Program-made: the position numbers and the translations under genes
Notes under the pieces: model-generated
Databases searched by the model: none
Told to the model about the DNA's origin: nothing
Seen by the model: only the letters and a program-made list of their open reading frames with translations
DNA from: Lantana camara
Taxonomy: Eukaryota; Streptophyta; Magnoliopsida; Lamiales; Verbenaceae
NCBI GenBank assembly: GCA_037501455.1
Contig: CM074861.1
Span: 33,992,001 to 34,056,000, forward strand
Direction of reading: 5' to 3'
DNA: 64,000 nt
Shown here: positions 44,312 through 55,085 of the stretch, in pieces
Numbering within the stretch: position 1 is the stretch's first letter
How the letters are laid out: every line of letters begins with the position of its first letter

Positions 44312-47300
44312 GATTTCTTGACTTTCTGAAAATTGTTCATTGTTTAGTTGTTGTTCCTCATTTACAGCATCTTTAGGCAAAGGGGGCAGATGTCCTGTGC
44401 CATGTTAATGGAACAAGTAACAAGATTATTCAAAGTTAAAAAACAATAATATTAATGCTTGGAAAATATTTATACTCATCTCATCTTCAACAGCCCTGTT
44501 TAGTGGTTCCTCCATTGCATCTGAAACACCCTCATCATATGCAGGATAACTTTGTCCCACATCCTGTAAGGCACAAAACAACATCATAGTTTTTTTAACA
44601 AGTTCATATTTGAAGAAAGTCAAAAAACTGAATTAAACATACTTCAAATGCTTTTCTCTTCAACCGCTCTAGTTTTTCTTTGGAGCTATCAGACAACGCT
44701 AAACAAAAAAGTGCATTGTGTCCTGGCTGACCACAATGCCCACAATGGATAGTTTTTTGGAATCTTCTTAACTTCTTGATAATGGGCCCCTTTTTTTGGA
44801 CTTGCCCTTCCTCTTTAACTCACCAACACTTCTCCTCCTGAATTTTGCAGGTCTGCCAGGCCTTCTACCAAAGTTGGGTGGTAGAGGTGGTATGAACAGA
44901 GTATTCCCCCACAGTTGGTTGCTACTTAAAGGTATCACAACTTCAGCATACACATTTTTGTAAGTGCTCACATGATAGAAATCTGCAACAAAGTCCTCTG
45001 CATCTAACTTCTCATTGTAGATGGCACTCAGACGATGTTTGCATGGGATCCTGTCAGTTGCCACTTCCTGCAGCTGCAGGTTCTTGAATGCAGCTCCACA
45101 GCAAATTGAATGCCATTGTTGCACTGTATCTGGAAATTTGCTCTTGATGCTTTAACAGGCTTGCATCCTCCCACCTTCTTCCCATCCCTCTTAATAATCT
45201 TTGCAATTGTAGGGCAAATCATTCCTAGGATGACAAAGTATTAACATAGTACACCATTTACTTGAACAGAATTAAATAAACTGAAACATAATAATGCATT
45301 TACCATCCCATTGCTCAACAACCTCTCTATTTTTTTGGAAGGTTTTCATCAAATATTCTCTGCAAATCAGACACAGTAATATGCGACTCAGTCACATTAA
45401 GTAACAAACTAAGTGAATATAATACTTTATCACACTGAAGCACAACAACAATATGTTAATTTAGCATACCTAATCCATTAAAGCATGGTTATAATTGGCT
45501 TGTCTCTTGCTGGAAGGATTGAACGGTTAAAAGACTCACAAGTGTTATTCAAGAGCAAATCACACCTTGAGTGCTCCAGGAAGTGATTTTTGGACCACTC
45601 ACTAGGATGTTTGTCCCTTAGCCAATTAGCTGCATCTAGAAATTGTTTTCTTAGGAATCTCATAGAAAATTTGAACTCTCCAACTGTTGCTGTCTTAGTT
45701 GTTTTCCAAACTGCATTTGACAAGGACACACCCTTGTGTCCAGCGCTTTGCATGTTGACTACCATATGCCTGACACAAAACCTTTGTTCTGCTACAGTAA
45801 ACACTTCTGGAAGTGCATAGATCAGACCTTTTTGCTTATCAGATACAAAGGTCACCCCTTCACCAATTTGAAGCCCCAAATCAGACTTAAGCACACTAAG
45901 AAACCAGCTCTAATTATCCTTGGTCTCAGATGAAACCACTGCATAAGCAATTGGAAAGTTGCTGTTGTCTGGGTCAACTCCTACACCTGTAAGAAGAATA
46001 CCACCACATGGACCCTTGAGATGACAACCATCCACTCCTATGAATGGCCTACAACTCTTGAAGCCTTTTTTAACTGCATCTAAGCACACATAAAATTAGC
46101 AAAACCTCAACTCCCCATTGACATCGTTTGTCCCTAAAATGACAGTGGAGCCAGCATTTGTTTTCCTTAGTTCCTCAGCATAATCCCAAAGTCTAGAATA
46201 TTGGAGATCTGGATCACCCTGTATCATTTGTATGGAAGCTTGCATAGCCTGTAGGCTTGATCCCTTGTTATAGTTACACTGAGTTCATCCTCCACATCAT
46301 CTTTGAAAGCTATAAGTTTTCTTTTGGGATCACTTTTGAACCATGTCATATACTTCTCTGCTAACCACTGTGCTTTTACGTTCTTCACATTGTAGGTCTC
46401 AGCACATGTGTGATCTAAACACAGCTCTCTTATAACGAAAGCCTGCTCATGTTCATCAGTGGAGTCATTAACCTTGATAGCATTGATCTTAAATGGACAT
46501 CCTCTGTTCCTGTTAGAGCATCTTACATAGACCCTTTTGTTGTCAGACCTTGAACGAGGAAGGCTCCTCCGGGTTCTTATTGCTAGGGAGCTAACAACTT
46601 TTTTGAAGAGCTTCTTTGATGAAAATGTCTACCCCACATCTAACATAGGTTCAAATATTATTGCTCTCACTAAACACAGGAAAACAGTCCACCCCACCCT
46701 CCTCATCAGAGACTCTGTTCAGGTCTAATCCATCATCATCACTTCCCACAATATCTTCTCTTTCACTTAGCTCATCACTAGTCTCATTTTCATCACTACC
46801 CCCCTTCACTATCACCTACTTCAACACCAGATGATATATTATCCTCAAATAAAGAATCATCACTGCTAGAGTTTGAATGTGCATTGGGTGGGGCAAAACT
46901 TTCATCATCCTCGGAGTCAGGTGCAATTTTCTCAAAATCCTACCACTGAACAATACCATGAGGATCTTCTTTTCCCACTGTGAAGTTAGGTTCTGTAACA
47001 GATTCATCAACATAATCCTCCCAAACCACATCATAATTTTCTAAATCACCATCACTATCAGGCTGCTCATACATCGCATCATCAGAGTCATCACTATCCA
47101 AACTCACATCATTGTTATCCAAGTTACCATCACTCTTATCTAAGTTCACATCCTCTTCACAAGTTTTAACATTCTCCTCTACAAAAACAATATTAGGATT
47201 TTGCATTGGTGTTGACCACCCAGGATATCTACGCTCGTACTCAGCAACTCATTCCTCTGTGTTATCAACTCTATTAAAAAAGTCAGGTGAAGACTCCCTT

Positions 47301-47640
47301 CCCCCCCCCCCCCCCAACTTTGTCTATCTTATTTTGAGTTTCAGTTCTAACCTGCACACTAGGTTTAGCTTCATGATCAGATTTCTCAATGAAAAGGGGG
47401 TACTCGCTGTCTTTTTTCATATATTTTCTGCCATACTTCTTCAAATCATCGTCATTGCAAATTTTTCTAACCCCATTATTTACAGCAGTAAAAATCTTAA
47501 TTACACTACCCACAGTGAACAAATCATGTAAATATTCATCCAAGCACAATAAAGTAAATTTCTCAACATCCACGTAGTCAATTTTCCGTACCTTCCCTCC
47601 CACGTACGCATCTCCCTCAATTTCCCCATGGTAATATTTA
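44312..47640 (-). pseudogene. MULE1 transposase (Mutator-like, plant MuDR type)
   Basis: Minus strand, N to C. An N-terminal domain has GGKVRKIDYVDVEKF (about 47580-47620), with a poly-C run (about 47301-47316) near a frame break. Acidic stretches follow (46940-47206). The DNA-binding region is near 46330-46560. The catalytic region (46120-45895) has IGVDGCHLKGPCGG (first Asp), VGVDPDN, then SDKQKGLIYALPEVF (second Asp) and CVRHMVVNMQSAG. Next is SWIM-like CSCRKWQLTGSHAN (about 45030-45070), and CGHCGQPGHNALFC (about 44700-44740), a CCHC knuckle. Introns separate the last exons (donor GTATGT at 44650). The final exon is at 16710-17118. Stops inside (near 46098 and 45912) make it inactive, but the catalytic block missing in MULE2 is present. 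Confidence 0.88.
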
Positions 47641-48504
47641 GTTATAGTCCTACTTGTTAACTGGGGATCTGAAAAGAGAATAACACAACAAAAATTTTAC
47701 ATAAATAATGACCAGTTGACTCCATTAAAGAAGATACCACCAACAACATGGGGACACCTTGTTCACACAAAGACAAGGAGGACCATTGTCCAAAAAGAAA
47801 CAACAATGTCGGTGCACATTGACCCTCAATATAAAAAAAAGTAGCACCTTTTCCACTGTCATAACTCTCTTGTAAGAAAATCATTTTTCAAAAAATTCGT
47901 GAGATTCTTTCAAAACACTGACCAACAAAACCATGTAGGTGAACAGAAAGACTGGCAGAGACTGACGGTACATGGGTGGAGGAAGAGTCACCGTGTCATC
48001 GGACCTTAATCTAACCATATTCGCAAGGTGGATCTCGTCAAAGTCAAGCTTCTTCACTTCAATTTCAGAGTAAGGAAGACAATTTTACATAGGGTTTTCT
48101 CTTCAGATAACTGTCTATTTTTTTGATTGCACAATGATGGAAGAAAATGAAGAGATGCCTCGTTTCTTGAGCTGAAAAGTTTGAAAATTTTTTGGATCCA
48201 ACTTTTCAGAATAAGGGTGTTTTCTTAAGCACGCTTTCTACAAAAATTTCGTTGCAGCCAACATTATTGACACGCCTTTGACGTGGCAAGCTGACTTGGA
48301 AAATGAAGGCTTAAAAATTCCGCCTGGGTGACACAAAATGGCCAGGTGTAAAGTTGATGGGTTTTTCGGCGGATCTATGTTAGTCGGGTCGGATTGTGCA
48401 CTAAAATGCTATTTTTTGGAGTTAAGGGTACTTTTCTCACTGGAAAAAATTTAGTGCCAAAAATGCGGAATTGGGTTAGTTGGTATACCTTTTTTGCATT
48501 TTCC
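47641..48504 (-). other. MULE1 5' flank and probable right terminus
   Basis: No gene. The minus strand outward end near 48504 reads GGAAAATGCAAAAAAGG, then TATACCAACTA, close to the MULE2 terminus GGGAAAAATGCAAAAATGG. This is taken as the outer end of MULE1. The interval should hold promoter and 5' leader. A matching left terminus near 15 kb was not found. Confidence 0.5.
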
Positions 48505-48837
48505 TCCTTTCTTCCTTCTTTTTTTCCTTTGTTTCTTTTAAATTTTTTTTTTATTTTTTGAAATATTCCGAAAACCAAAAATACCATATATGATCAAGAG
48601 AGTTAAAACCTTTAGGCTTTATCATGAAATAAAAATATATGATCTATCATATTCATATCCCTGGTAAAGGAGTCAGAAAAGCAATGCGCTACAAAATGCT
48701 GCATTACTTTTAAATGATGACCAAGGTCCAAGAGTTAACAATTCTACATTCAAACAAATGGACAACATATTGTATTATACTATACTATTACCATCAAAGC
48801 GGGTAATACCCTACAGTTATCAATACCAGAAACTCAC
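48505..48837. other. Intergenic/intronic A+T-rich stretch
   Basis: Polypyrimidine run at 48510-48560 and A+T-rich sequence with no coding signal. It lies downstream (minus sense) of the ABCG7-like exon and would be intron if that exon is part of a gene. The following exon expected in the family was not seen. Confidence 0.4.
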
Positions 48838-49058
48838 CTGGCTATTTTTGGATGAAGACGGGTCATGGGGTACAAAATGGTACCAAAGAGCAAAGGGAAA
48901 GCTGCTCCAACAGGGATCTCAGCTAACAATTTTGAGAGTAAATATGGCCCTAATGAATAAGAACCTTTGGCTCTATCTCTATCAACGATTGCACGTTCCT
49001 TAGGGAAAACACCTACTGTCTTTGTGAGTGCAGCCATTGCAGTGTTTATAGCAGTGAG
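48838..49058 (-). pseudogene. Isolated exon of an ABCG7-like ABC transporter
   Basis: Minus strand, with a good acceptor (TTTTGTTCAG|CTCAC) and donor (AGCCAG|GTGAGT). It reads TAINTAMAALTKTVGVF, PKERAIVDRDRAKGSYSLGP, then YLLSKLLAEIPVGAAFPLLF and ends LHPKIAR. This is the membrane-domain segment of plant ABCG7-type half transporters (residue style recalled, not searched). The frame is fully open and both splice sites are intact. Neither neighbouring exon is found in the flanks (48505-48837; 49059-49508; 55086-56680). So it is either a fragment left by rearrangement or one exon of a gene broken up by transposons. Confidence 0.75.
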
Positions 49059-49518
49059 CTGAACAAAACAACTAAAAAGAAAAAGTTGAATGTAAAGTTC
49101 TATGATACTGTTTCATTCAAGTGGATGAACATTCTACTATTGATTTTCAGAAAAAGACTATGCTATAATATACGAGAGAACTTGAAGAAAGCATATTCAA
49201 AGTGTTGTTACATTAATGCTAGGATCAAACCAACCAGAAATGTAACGGCACTACCATGTTAAGCATGAGTTTAATTAATTTACAGAAATCAACAAGAAGA
49301 TCTGTCCCTAAGATGATCAAACTGAAAAGGAAGAATTAAGCAGGTTCTTAAAAGATGAAGATGGCATTATAAAGAAATGATAGCCAAGGGCAAGGATTAT
49401 GATAAATCAAAGTCATGGCAAAGTGGTGGCTTCAACACTCTAACAAACTATTAACAGTGGGTTTCTCAGAAGAAAAGAAAAGTATTGGGTAATTATAGCT
49501 CCAGCAATCGATCACATC
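49059..49518. other. A+T-rich flank left of MULE2
   Basis: No coding signal seen. The last ten bases (49509-49518, CGATCACATC) are the target duplication of MULE2. Confidence 0.5.
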
Positions 49519-49665
49519 GGGAAAAATGCAAAAATAGTATACCATCTGCACCCCTTCAGCAAGATTGGTACACCAACTATTCCGGTGGCAAATCGAACCC
49601 ATACCTCCCAAAATCGCGTAAAAAGATGCAAATTTTCGCCGGAAAATTGAAAGCCCACCGAAAAC
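49519..49665 (+). repeat. MULE2 left terminal inverted repeat
   Basis: Matches the reverse complement of about 54930-55075. Conserved blocks: GGGAAAAATGCAAAAAT, GGTACACCAACTATTCC, GGCAAATCGAACCCATACCT and AAAGATGCAAATTTTCGCCG. In MULEs such repeats bind transposase. Confidence 0.9.
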
Positions 49666-49949
49666 CCGACCCGTTATCCTACTTGGCCCGATTGTCTGTT
49701 ATGTGGCAATACCGCCATTGCCATGTCATAAACCACTCATGATGTGTAATGTTTAATGGTTTAAAACAAAAAATAAATGCAACGTAATGCATGAAATTGG
49801 GAGGAAAATTGTCGCCCATTACTGTGGTTCCTGCCACGAGATAACATTAATAAACATCTCCCCCTTCTTCTTTTGCAGTTGCTGCTTAAATTAGAAGGGC
49901 ACTTCTTAAATTACAAGGGTTGTTCTTATAGTCAGTGGTCCATTTTTTC

Positions 49950-50404
49950 ATGTCTACGCCAAGTGCTGCTTTTGAGTCAGGTCCCGGAAGGCAGCCATGG
50001 TATGAAAATCAGGTGAGGGTTTTATGCTTCTGTGGAGAGCTCGCTGCAATGAGAACGGCATGGAGAGGAGATCACACCGGAAGAAGATTTATAGCATGCA
50101 AAGATCAGGTATGTACTTCCTTTCGTTGAAGGGATTTATATGTTGAAGGGATTTTAACATGTTTTTGTTGTTGCAGAAGTGTAATTTCTTCAACTGGTGG
50201 GACCCCCCAATGTGTGAAAGGGCTAGGGTTATCATACCTGGACTCTTGAAGAAAAGTAACAAATTGGATGATGAATCGAAAAAATTCGAGATGCGTCTGA
50301 ACGAAGCCAACAAGAAATTGAAGACACAAGCTCATATTATAGTTGCCCTAGTGATTATTGTAGGTGTTCTGGTTGTGTTGCTACTCTTGAAAGGAATGTT
50401 TTAG
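49950..50404 (+). CDS. MULE2 passenger gene: GRF zinc finger, coiled coil, C-terminal membrane helix
   Basis: Two exons: 49950-50108 (53 codons) and 50177-50404 (75 codons plus stop). The donor is CAG|GTATGT and the acceptor TTGTTGTTGCAG|AAG. The product is 128 aa. VLCFCGELAAMRTAW and GRRFIACKDQ in exon 1 join KCNFFNWWDPPMCER in exon 2 to make a GRF zinc finger (C-x-C...C...C). IPGLLKKSNKLDDESKKF starts a short coiled coil. IIVALVIIVGVLVVLLLL is a strong single transmembrane helix, followed by KGMF, so a tail-anchored topology is expected. Exon 1 length and intron phase equal those of the MULE1 copy. The frame is intact. GRF fingers bind single-stranded nucleic acid in some proteins; the role here is unknown. 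Confidence 0.82.
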
Positions 50405-50957
50405 TAGACTACTTTTGAAATCCAAGTTTCAGTAGACGCATGTGTGGATTGTGTGAAGTGATGGGATATGATGTCATGCATTTCCCTGATGTTTTGTGGA
50501 ATTTGATGGAATGGAAATTTGAATTCTTTAACTTCTTTATTTAAGATTGATGTTGTACAATGTTGATGCAGTGCTGATATAATGATGATACAGAGCTAGT
50601 AAAATTGAAATTGATGTATGAAGACAAAAAATTCACTAACGTGATCATCTTATCTACCTATATTCATTGCACCACTGCACAAAATATATCATTTCCATTT
50701 TGAAAGCATAAAATACTGAGCTTTCTAGACCATACTGATGTCAAAATACAAAAGTATCAGCAGTCCATGGCAAGAGTAATACTCGACAGACACATACATA
50801 CAACTTAAAAGGGTTTCCCAAAACCAGTCTACCAAAACAAATACATCATCAATTCTGAGAAGATAAATCCATCAATTTTTTTCCCCCTTCAGTGATGATG
50901 TTCTTTGAATTCATAGGGCCACTGACACTCTGTTGATTGAGGACCACATCATCATCA
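50405..50957. other. Convergent intergenic stretch of MULE2
   Basis: A+T-rich 3' regions of the two convergent genes, with no further coding signal. Likely holds both polyadenylation regions. Confidence 0.6.
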
Positions 50958-53900
50958 CTAGTAAACCTTGGGGGAATCCTCAATTTTCAACCTCCTTGAA
51001 GTCTTTGTCTTTTTGGCTCTTTGCAAATCTGCCTTGGCAGCTTGTTGAATATCGTCAATGCTGAATGCTTGTCTCTTTCTGGGTGCTACAACTTCAGTAT
51101 TCCCCATGTTTAATTGGTCAAACATTGAGGGGCCTGGTGTAGTAAGGTCAAATGTGAAGCTATAGGCGGGGGCATCAGTGTTCAAAGTTTTAGTAATAGC
51201 CTGTTGCTCCTCTGCAACCATCAATGGGGGAAGTATATCCTGTAGATGCAAAAAAATTGGTGACAAAGTAATAGTGAATGATGCGTTGTTGTTAAGGGAA
51301 TATTACCTGAGCTTGTGGCTCCTCTCTAACTCCATCATGAATACCTTGTTGAGTAGATGCAGCACCATGATCATCTTCTGTTTTGTGTGCTTTTGATGTT
51401 TTTCCAGGACCCTACAAAACATTTAAACTCAACAAAAATAACAAGTGACTATGTGCAAAGCAATATCATGAAAATACTTACTGCAGAAAAGGCTCTTCTA
51501 ATCAGTCTATCTCTTTTGGCCTTTGTACTTTCAGGGAGTTGTTCGCAAAATAAAGCATTGTGGCCTGGCTCTCCACAATGGCCACAATGAATAGTCTTTT
51601 GAAACCTTCTTAATTTTCTGATAACTGGTCCCGTGTGCTTCTTTTTCTTTCTGTTCTTGTCCTCATCAATCCCCCTCATTCTGAGCCTTGCAGGCCTTCC
51701 TGCCCTTCTACCAAAATTTGGGGGTAAAGGGGGAATAAATAATGTTTTGCCCCATACATTCTGACCACTTATGGGCATGACAATCCCTGAATATGCACCT
51801 TTGAATGAACTCACTTTGTAGTAATCCTCAACATAATCTTCCATTTTTAGCCTGCCATGATTTATAGCACTTAATGAATGCATGCATGGAATCCCTGTAA
51901 GCTGCCAACTCCTACAGCTACAAGCTTTGGCCCCCAAGTCCACTGTATATTGGCCACCATCTGAACACTGCATCTGGAAGTGTGTTCTGGAAGCTTTGAT
52001 GGGCCTGCAACCACCAACCTCTTTCCCATTCATTTGGACAATTTGGGATATTGTAAGACACAGTGTACCTACACAAAAATGAGAAAGACAAATACAATGA
52101 CACACTATCTACAAAATAGCAATGGAATTTTAGTTAAAGAATCATACCTTCTCATGTCTCAGCTGTCTCCCTGCTCAAATGACATTTCTTCATCAAGTAC
52201 TCTCTTATCCATTCAAGCATTGCTATAATGGGCTTGTTTCTTTCCTCAAGGATAAAACTGTTAAACGATTCACAACAGTTGTTCAGATTCATATCACACT
52301 TACAGTGTTCCATGAAATGACTCTTGGACCACTCTGAAGGATGCTTATCCTTAAGCCAGTCAGCTGCTTCTGGGAACTTATCCTTAATATCCTTCATTGC
52401 AATCTTGAACTCAGACACAGTGTGTGCATTGGCTGTTTTCCACACTGCGTTCTTGAGAACTATACCTCTATGTCCAGCCTGCATCATGTTGAGCACCAAG
52501 TGTCTCACACAGAACCTATGTTCTGCAGCTGGAAATACCTCTGGCAAAGCATAAATAAGGCCCTTCTGTTTATCAGATACAAAGGTGAACCCTAAACCAT
52601 TTTCCAGCCCCAAATCAACCTTCAACAAACTAAAAAACCAGCTCCAATTTTCTTTATTCTCTACAGAAACAGGGTTAGTTTTTCTTAATTCATCTGCATA
52701 GTCCCATAGCTTGGTGTATTAAAGATCTGGATCATCTTGGATTTTTTCAAGTGCAAGGATCTTTGCTCTGTAAGCCTTATCCACAGATACTTCAACATTT
52801 AGAGCCTTCTCAACATCAGCTCTGAACCCTTTCACAGACCTCTTAGGGTCAGTTTTGAACCATGAAATAAACCTCTCGGCCAACCATTTCACACTTACAT
52901 TTTTCACATACCATCCTTCATCACAAGTATGCTCTAAACACAGTTCTCTAATAACCCATACCTCCTCATTATCAGGAATTGTGTTCGTCACCTTAACTAT
53001 GTTAATCTTGAATGGACAATCCATGCCCCTCTCAGAACATCTAACATACACCCTTCTACTGTCTGACCTACTACAGGGAAGGGTCTTTCTAGTTTTAATG
53101 GCAAATGAGTCAACAATTTTCTTGAATATTTCTTTACTCGCAAAAGTCTGACCTAAATCAATTACAGGGTCAAAAATGGTACTTTCATTAAACTGTGGAA
53201 ATGTCTCTATTACCCCTTCCTCATCATCTGAAACTCTACGCATATCCAAACCGTCATCCTCACAACCCACCACATTTTCACAGACATATTCCTCTTCAGA
53301 CTCAATATCATTGCCATCAGATTTCTCCCCTATCTCTGCATTCTCACTAACATTATCCTCAAATTGTTGATCATCACTGGAATAACTTTCCTCACCATGG
53401 ACATCAAACTCTTTATCACCGCTGGTTACACTATCAGACACAACATCATCAAACCCTAAGAACTCATATGTATTACCATTTTCCACAGTCTTGTTCACAG
53501 TGTATGCAGGCTCCCTATGTAACTCTTCATATACTTCATCAACCAAAGAATTTACATCATCATCAATATAGAAATCAGAGTCATCACTATCACAATCTTC
53601 AACACACACATCTGCTTGCACATTTTCATTAGACTGTTTATCAGTTTGACCATTGCCAAACCTCCGGGTGTATTCATCTATCCATTCTGCTGAGGTATCA
53701 ACTCTCCTAAAGAAATCATCTTCCGACAGTGTTTCCAATGGTATGCTATAGTCAATGGGTCCTAAAAACTCAGATTCTTTGTTTTGAGTTGGTTGCCCTG
53801 GTGAATTGTCAATTCCATTATTTTCTTCAAATGTTTCATTACCATTATCTTCGTTCCTAATATCCGTTGGTATCTCATTTTCATTATCCATGTGTGGCTT

Positions 53901-54236
53901 TTCCACAATGTTGTTTACATTTTCAGCCACATTATCACCACCATTGTCATCTAACTCATCATCCTCAGTGGAAACAAACAGTGGAAAATCCCTAAGTACC
54001 TTTACATGGTTTCTCCCATGCTTTCTAAGATCATCATCAGTTTCAATTAGCCTATGGCCAGACATAGGAGCTGTGTATACCAGTTTCTTAGTGCCTTTTG
54101 GAATTAAATCCTGAAGAAACTCATCAATGCATTCGAAGTTCAATCTTTCAACGTCAACATAGTCAACTTTGAGAACCCTACCACCCACATAACATTCTGT
54201 TTCCATTGCCCCATTATAATAGATTGACAAAGTCAA
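50958..54236 (-). pseudogene. MULE2 transposase with catalytic-domain deletion
   Basis: Four exons on the minus strand: 54236-52148, 52068-51482, 51411-51307 and 51239-50958, all with GT-AG junctions. Start MTLSIYYNG, then GGRVLKVDYVDVE (N-terminal domain). A long acidic segment follows, then a MuDR-type DNA-binding region (IDLGQTFASKEIF, SRRVYVRCSERGMDCPFKI, LEHTC; about 52850-53180). The catalytic core should follow, but ELRKTNPVS joins directly to VENKENWSWF (about 52660-52690). MULE1 has some 65 more residues there, including IGVDGCHLKG with the first catalytic Asp. Later parts are present: SDKQKGLIYALPEVF, CVRHLVLNMMQAG, SWIM finger CSCRSWQLTGIPCMH (about 51880-51920), CGHCGEPGHNALFC knuckle (about 51545-51590) and a basic C-terminus. 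Two nonsense codons: TAA at 52719-52721 (MULE1 has CAA) and TGA near 52153 (TGG expected). Confidence 0.9.
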
Positions 54237-54925
54237 ATATGAGGAAGTGGAATCTGTTCAAAATAGAAAAAACAAAAATAGACAATAAACTATTCAGTAC
54301 CCTTCAGTAATGTAATGGTGTCAACCACCAAAGACCAAGGCAATAAACATGGGGACCATTAAACAGTACACATAACATATTAACCTCTTTCAAAAAGTTG
54401 AAGTCTTTATCAGCACTTACACATAAGGAATCTTACAAAAAAGCTTCGCACTTTACCCACACAAGGCCCAAAACACCCCACATTGAAAACCCCACACTAA
54501 ACCCCAACAGCACATGAAAGATCTGAAGAAGAAACACTTACCATACACAGGTTTTTGCATCCCCTGGCTTCGTATCCTCGTCGTTATCACCATCGCACAC
54601 TGAAAATCCAACTACCCACGGTTGTCTTGCACGAAATTCCGGCCAAAATCAGAGAACCAAGGGTCTCAAGTTCCACCAGTTCACTATTCAAATTTTTTCT
54701 CAGGACCTGAATGCGCACAGTGAAGGATGGGAAATTGAATTGTTGCTCAAAAGTAATGATTATACTGATTTTATTTTTTTCGATTTTTTTTTTTACATAT
54801 ATTTTATGTTTTTTAAATTAGTTTTGTGTGGGCTAATTACATGTCATCCAAGTAAGCTGCTAGGTGGCAAAAAAAATTAGGTGGCATCCACGTGACGTCC
54901 ACGCTGGAGTAATAGCCACGTCATA
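54237..54925. other. MULE2 promoter/5' leader of the transposase
   Basis: No gene. Pyrimidine- and A+T-rich stretches (54770-54800 T-run) lie between the transposase start and the right terminal repeat. Promoter elements are not individually recognisable. Confidence 0.4.
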
Positions 54926-54929
54926 CGTT

Positions 54930-55075
54930 GTTTCCGGCGGGTTTTCGGTTTTCGGCGAAAATTTGCATCTTTTTGCGCGGTTTTGGGAGGTATGGGTTCG
55001 ATTTGCCATTGGAATAGTTGGTGTACCAATATTGCTGAAGGGGTGCCGATGGTATACCATTTTTGCATTTTTCCC
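54930..55075 (-). repeat. MULE2 right terminal inverted repeat
   Basis: Inverted counterpart of 49519-49665. The outer end TTTTTGCATTTTTCCC is followed by the target duplication. Small ORFs in it are the same text in both orientations and not genes. Confidence 0.9.
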
Positions 55076-55085
55076 CGATCACATC

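Larger units (their letters stand above)
49519..55075. mobile_element. MULE2: complete Mutator-like element with long TIRs
   Basis: A 5557-bp element bounded by CGATCACATC at 49509-49518 and 55076-55085 (10 bp, or 9 bp plus a shared C). Ends GGGAAAAATGCAAAAA and TTTTTGCATTTTTCCC are perfect inverted repeats. The inverted similarity extends for about 150 bp on each side with a few mismatches, sharing ACCCCTTCAGCAA and AAAGATGCAAATTTTCGCCG. It holds a plus-strand GRF gene (49950-50404) converging on a minus-strand transposase (54236-50958). The empty site lies beside the ABCG7-like exon. Confidence 0.93.

Noticed and set aside
47301..47316. Poly-C run in MULE1 as a functional frameshift site
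   Set aside because: A homopolymer in a decayed pseudogene is better explained by slippage or sequencing error.
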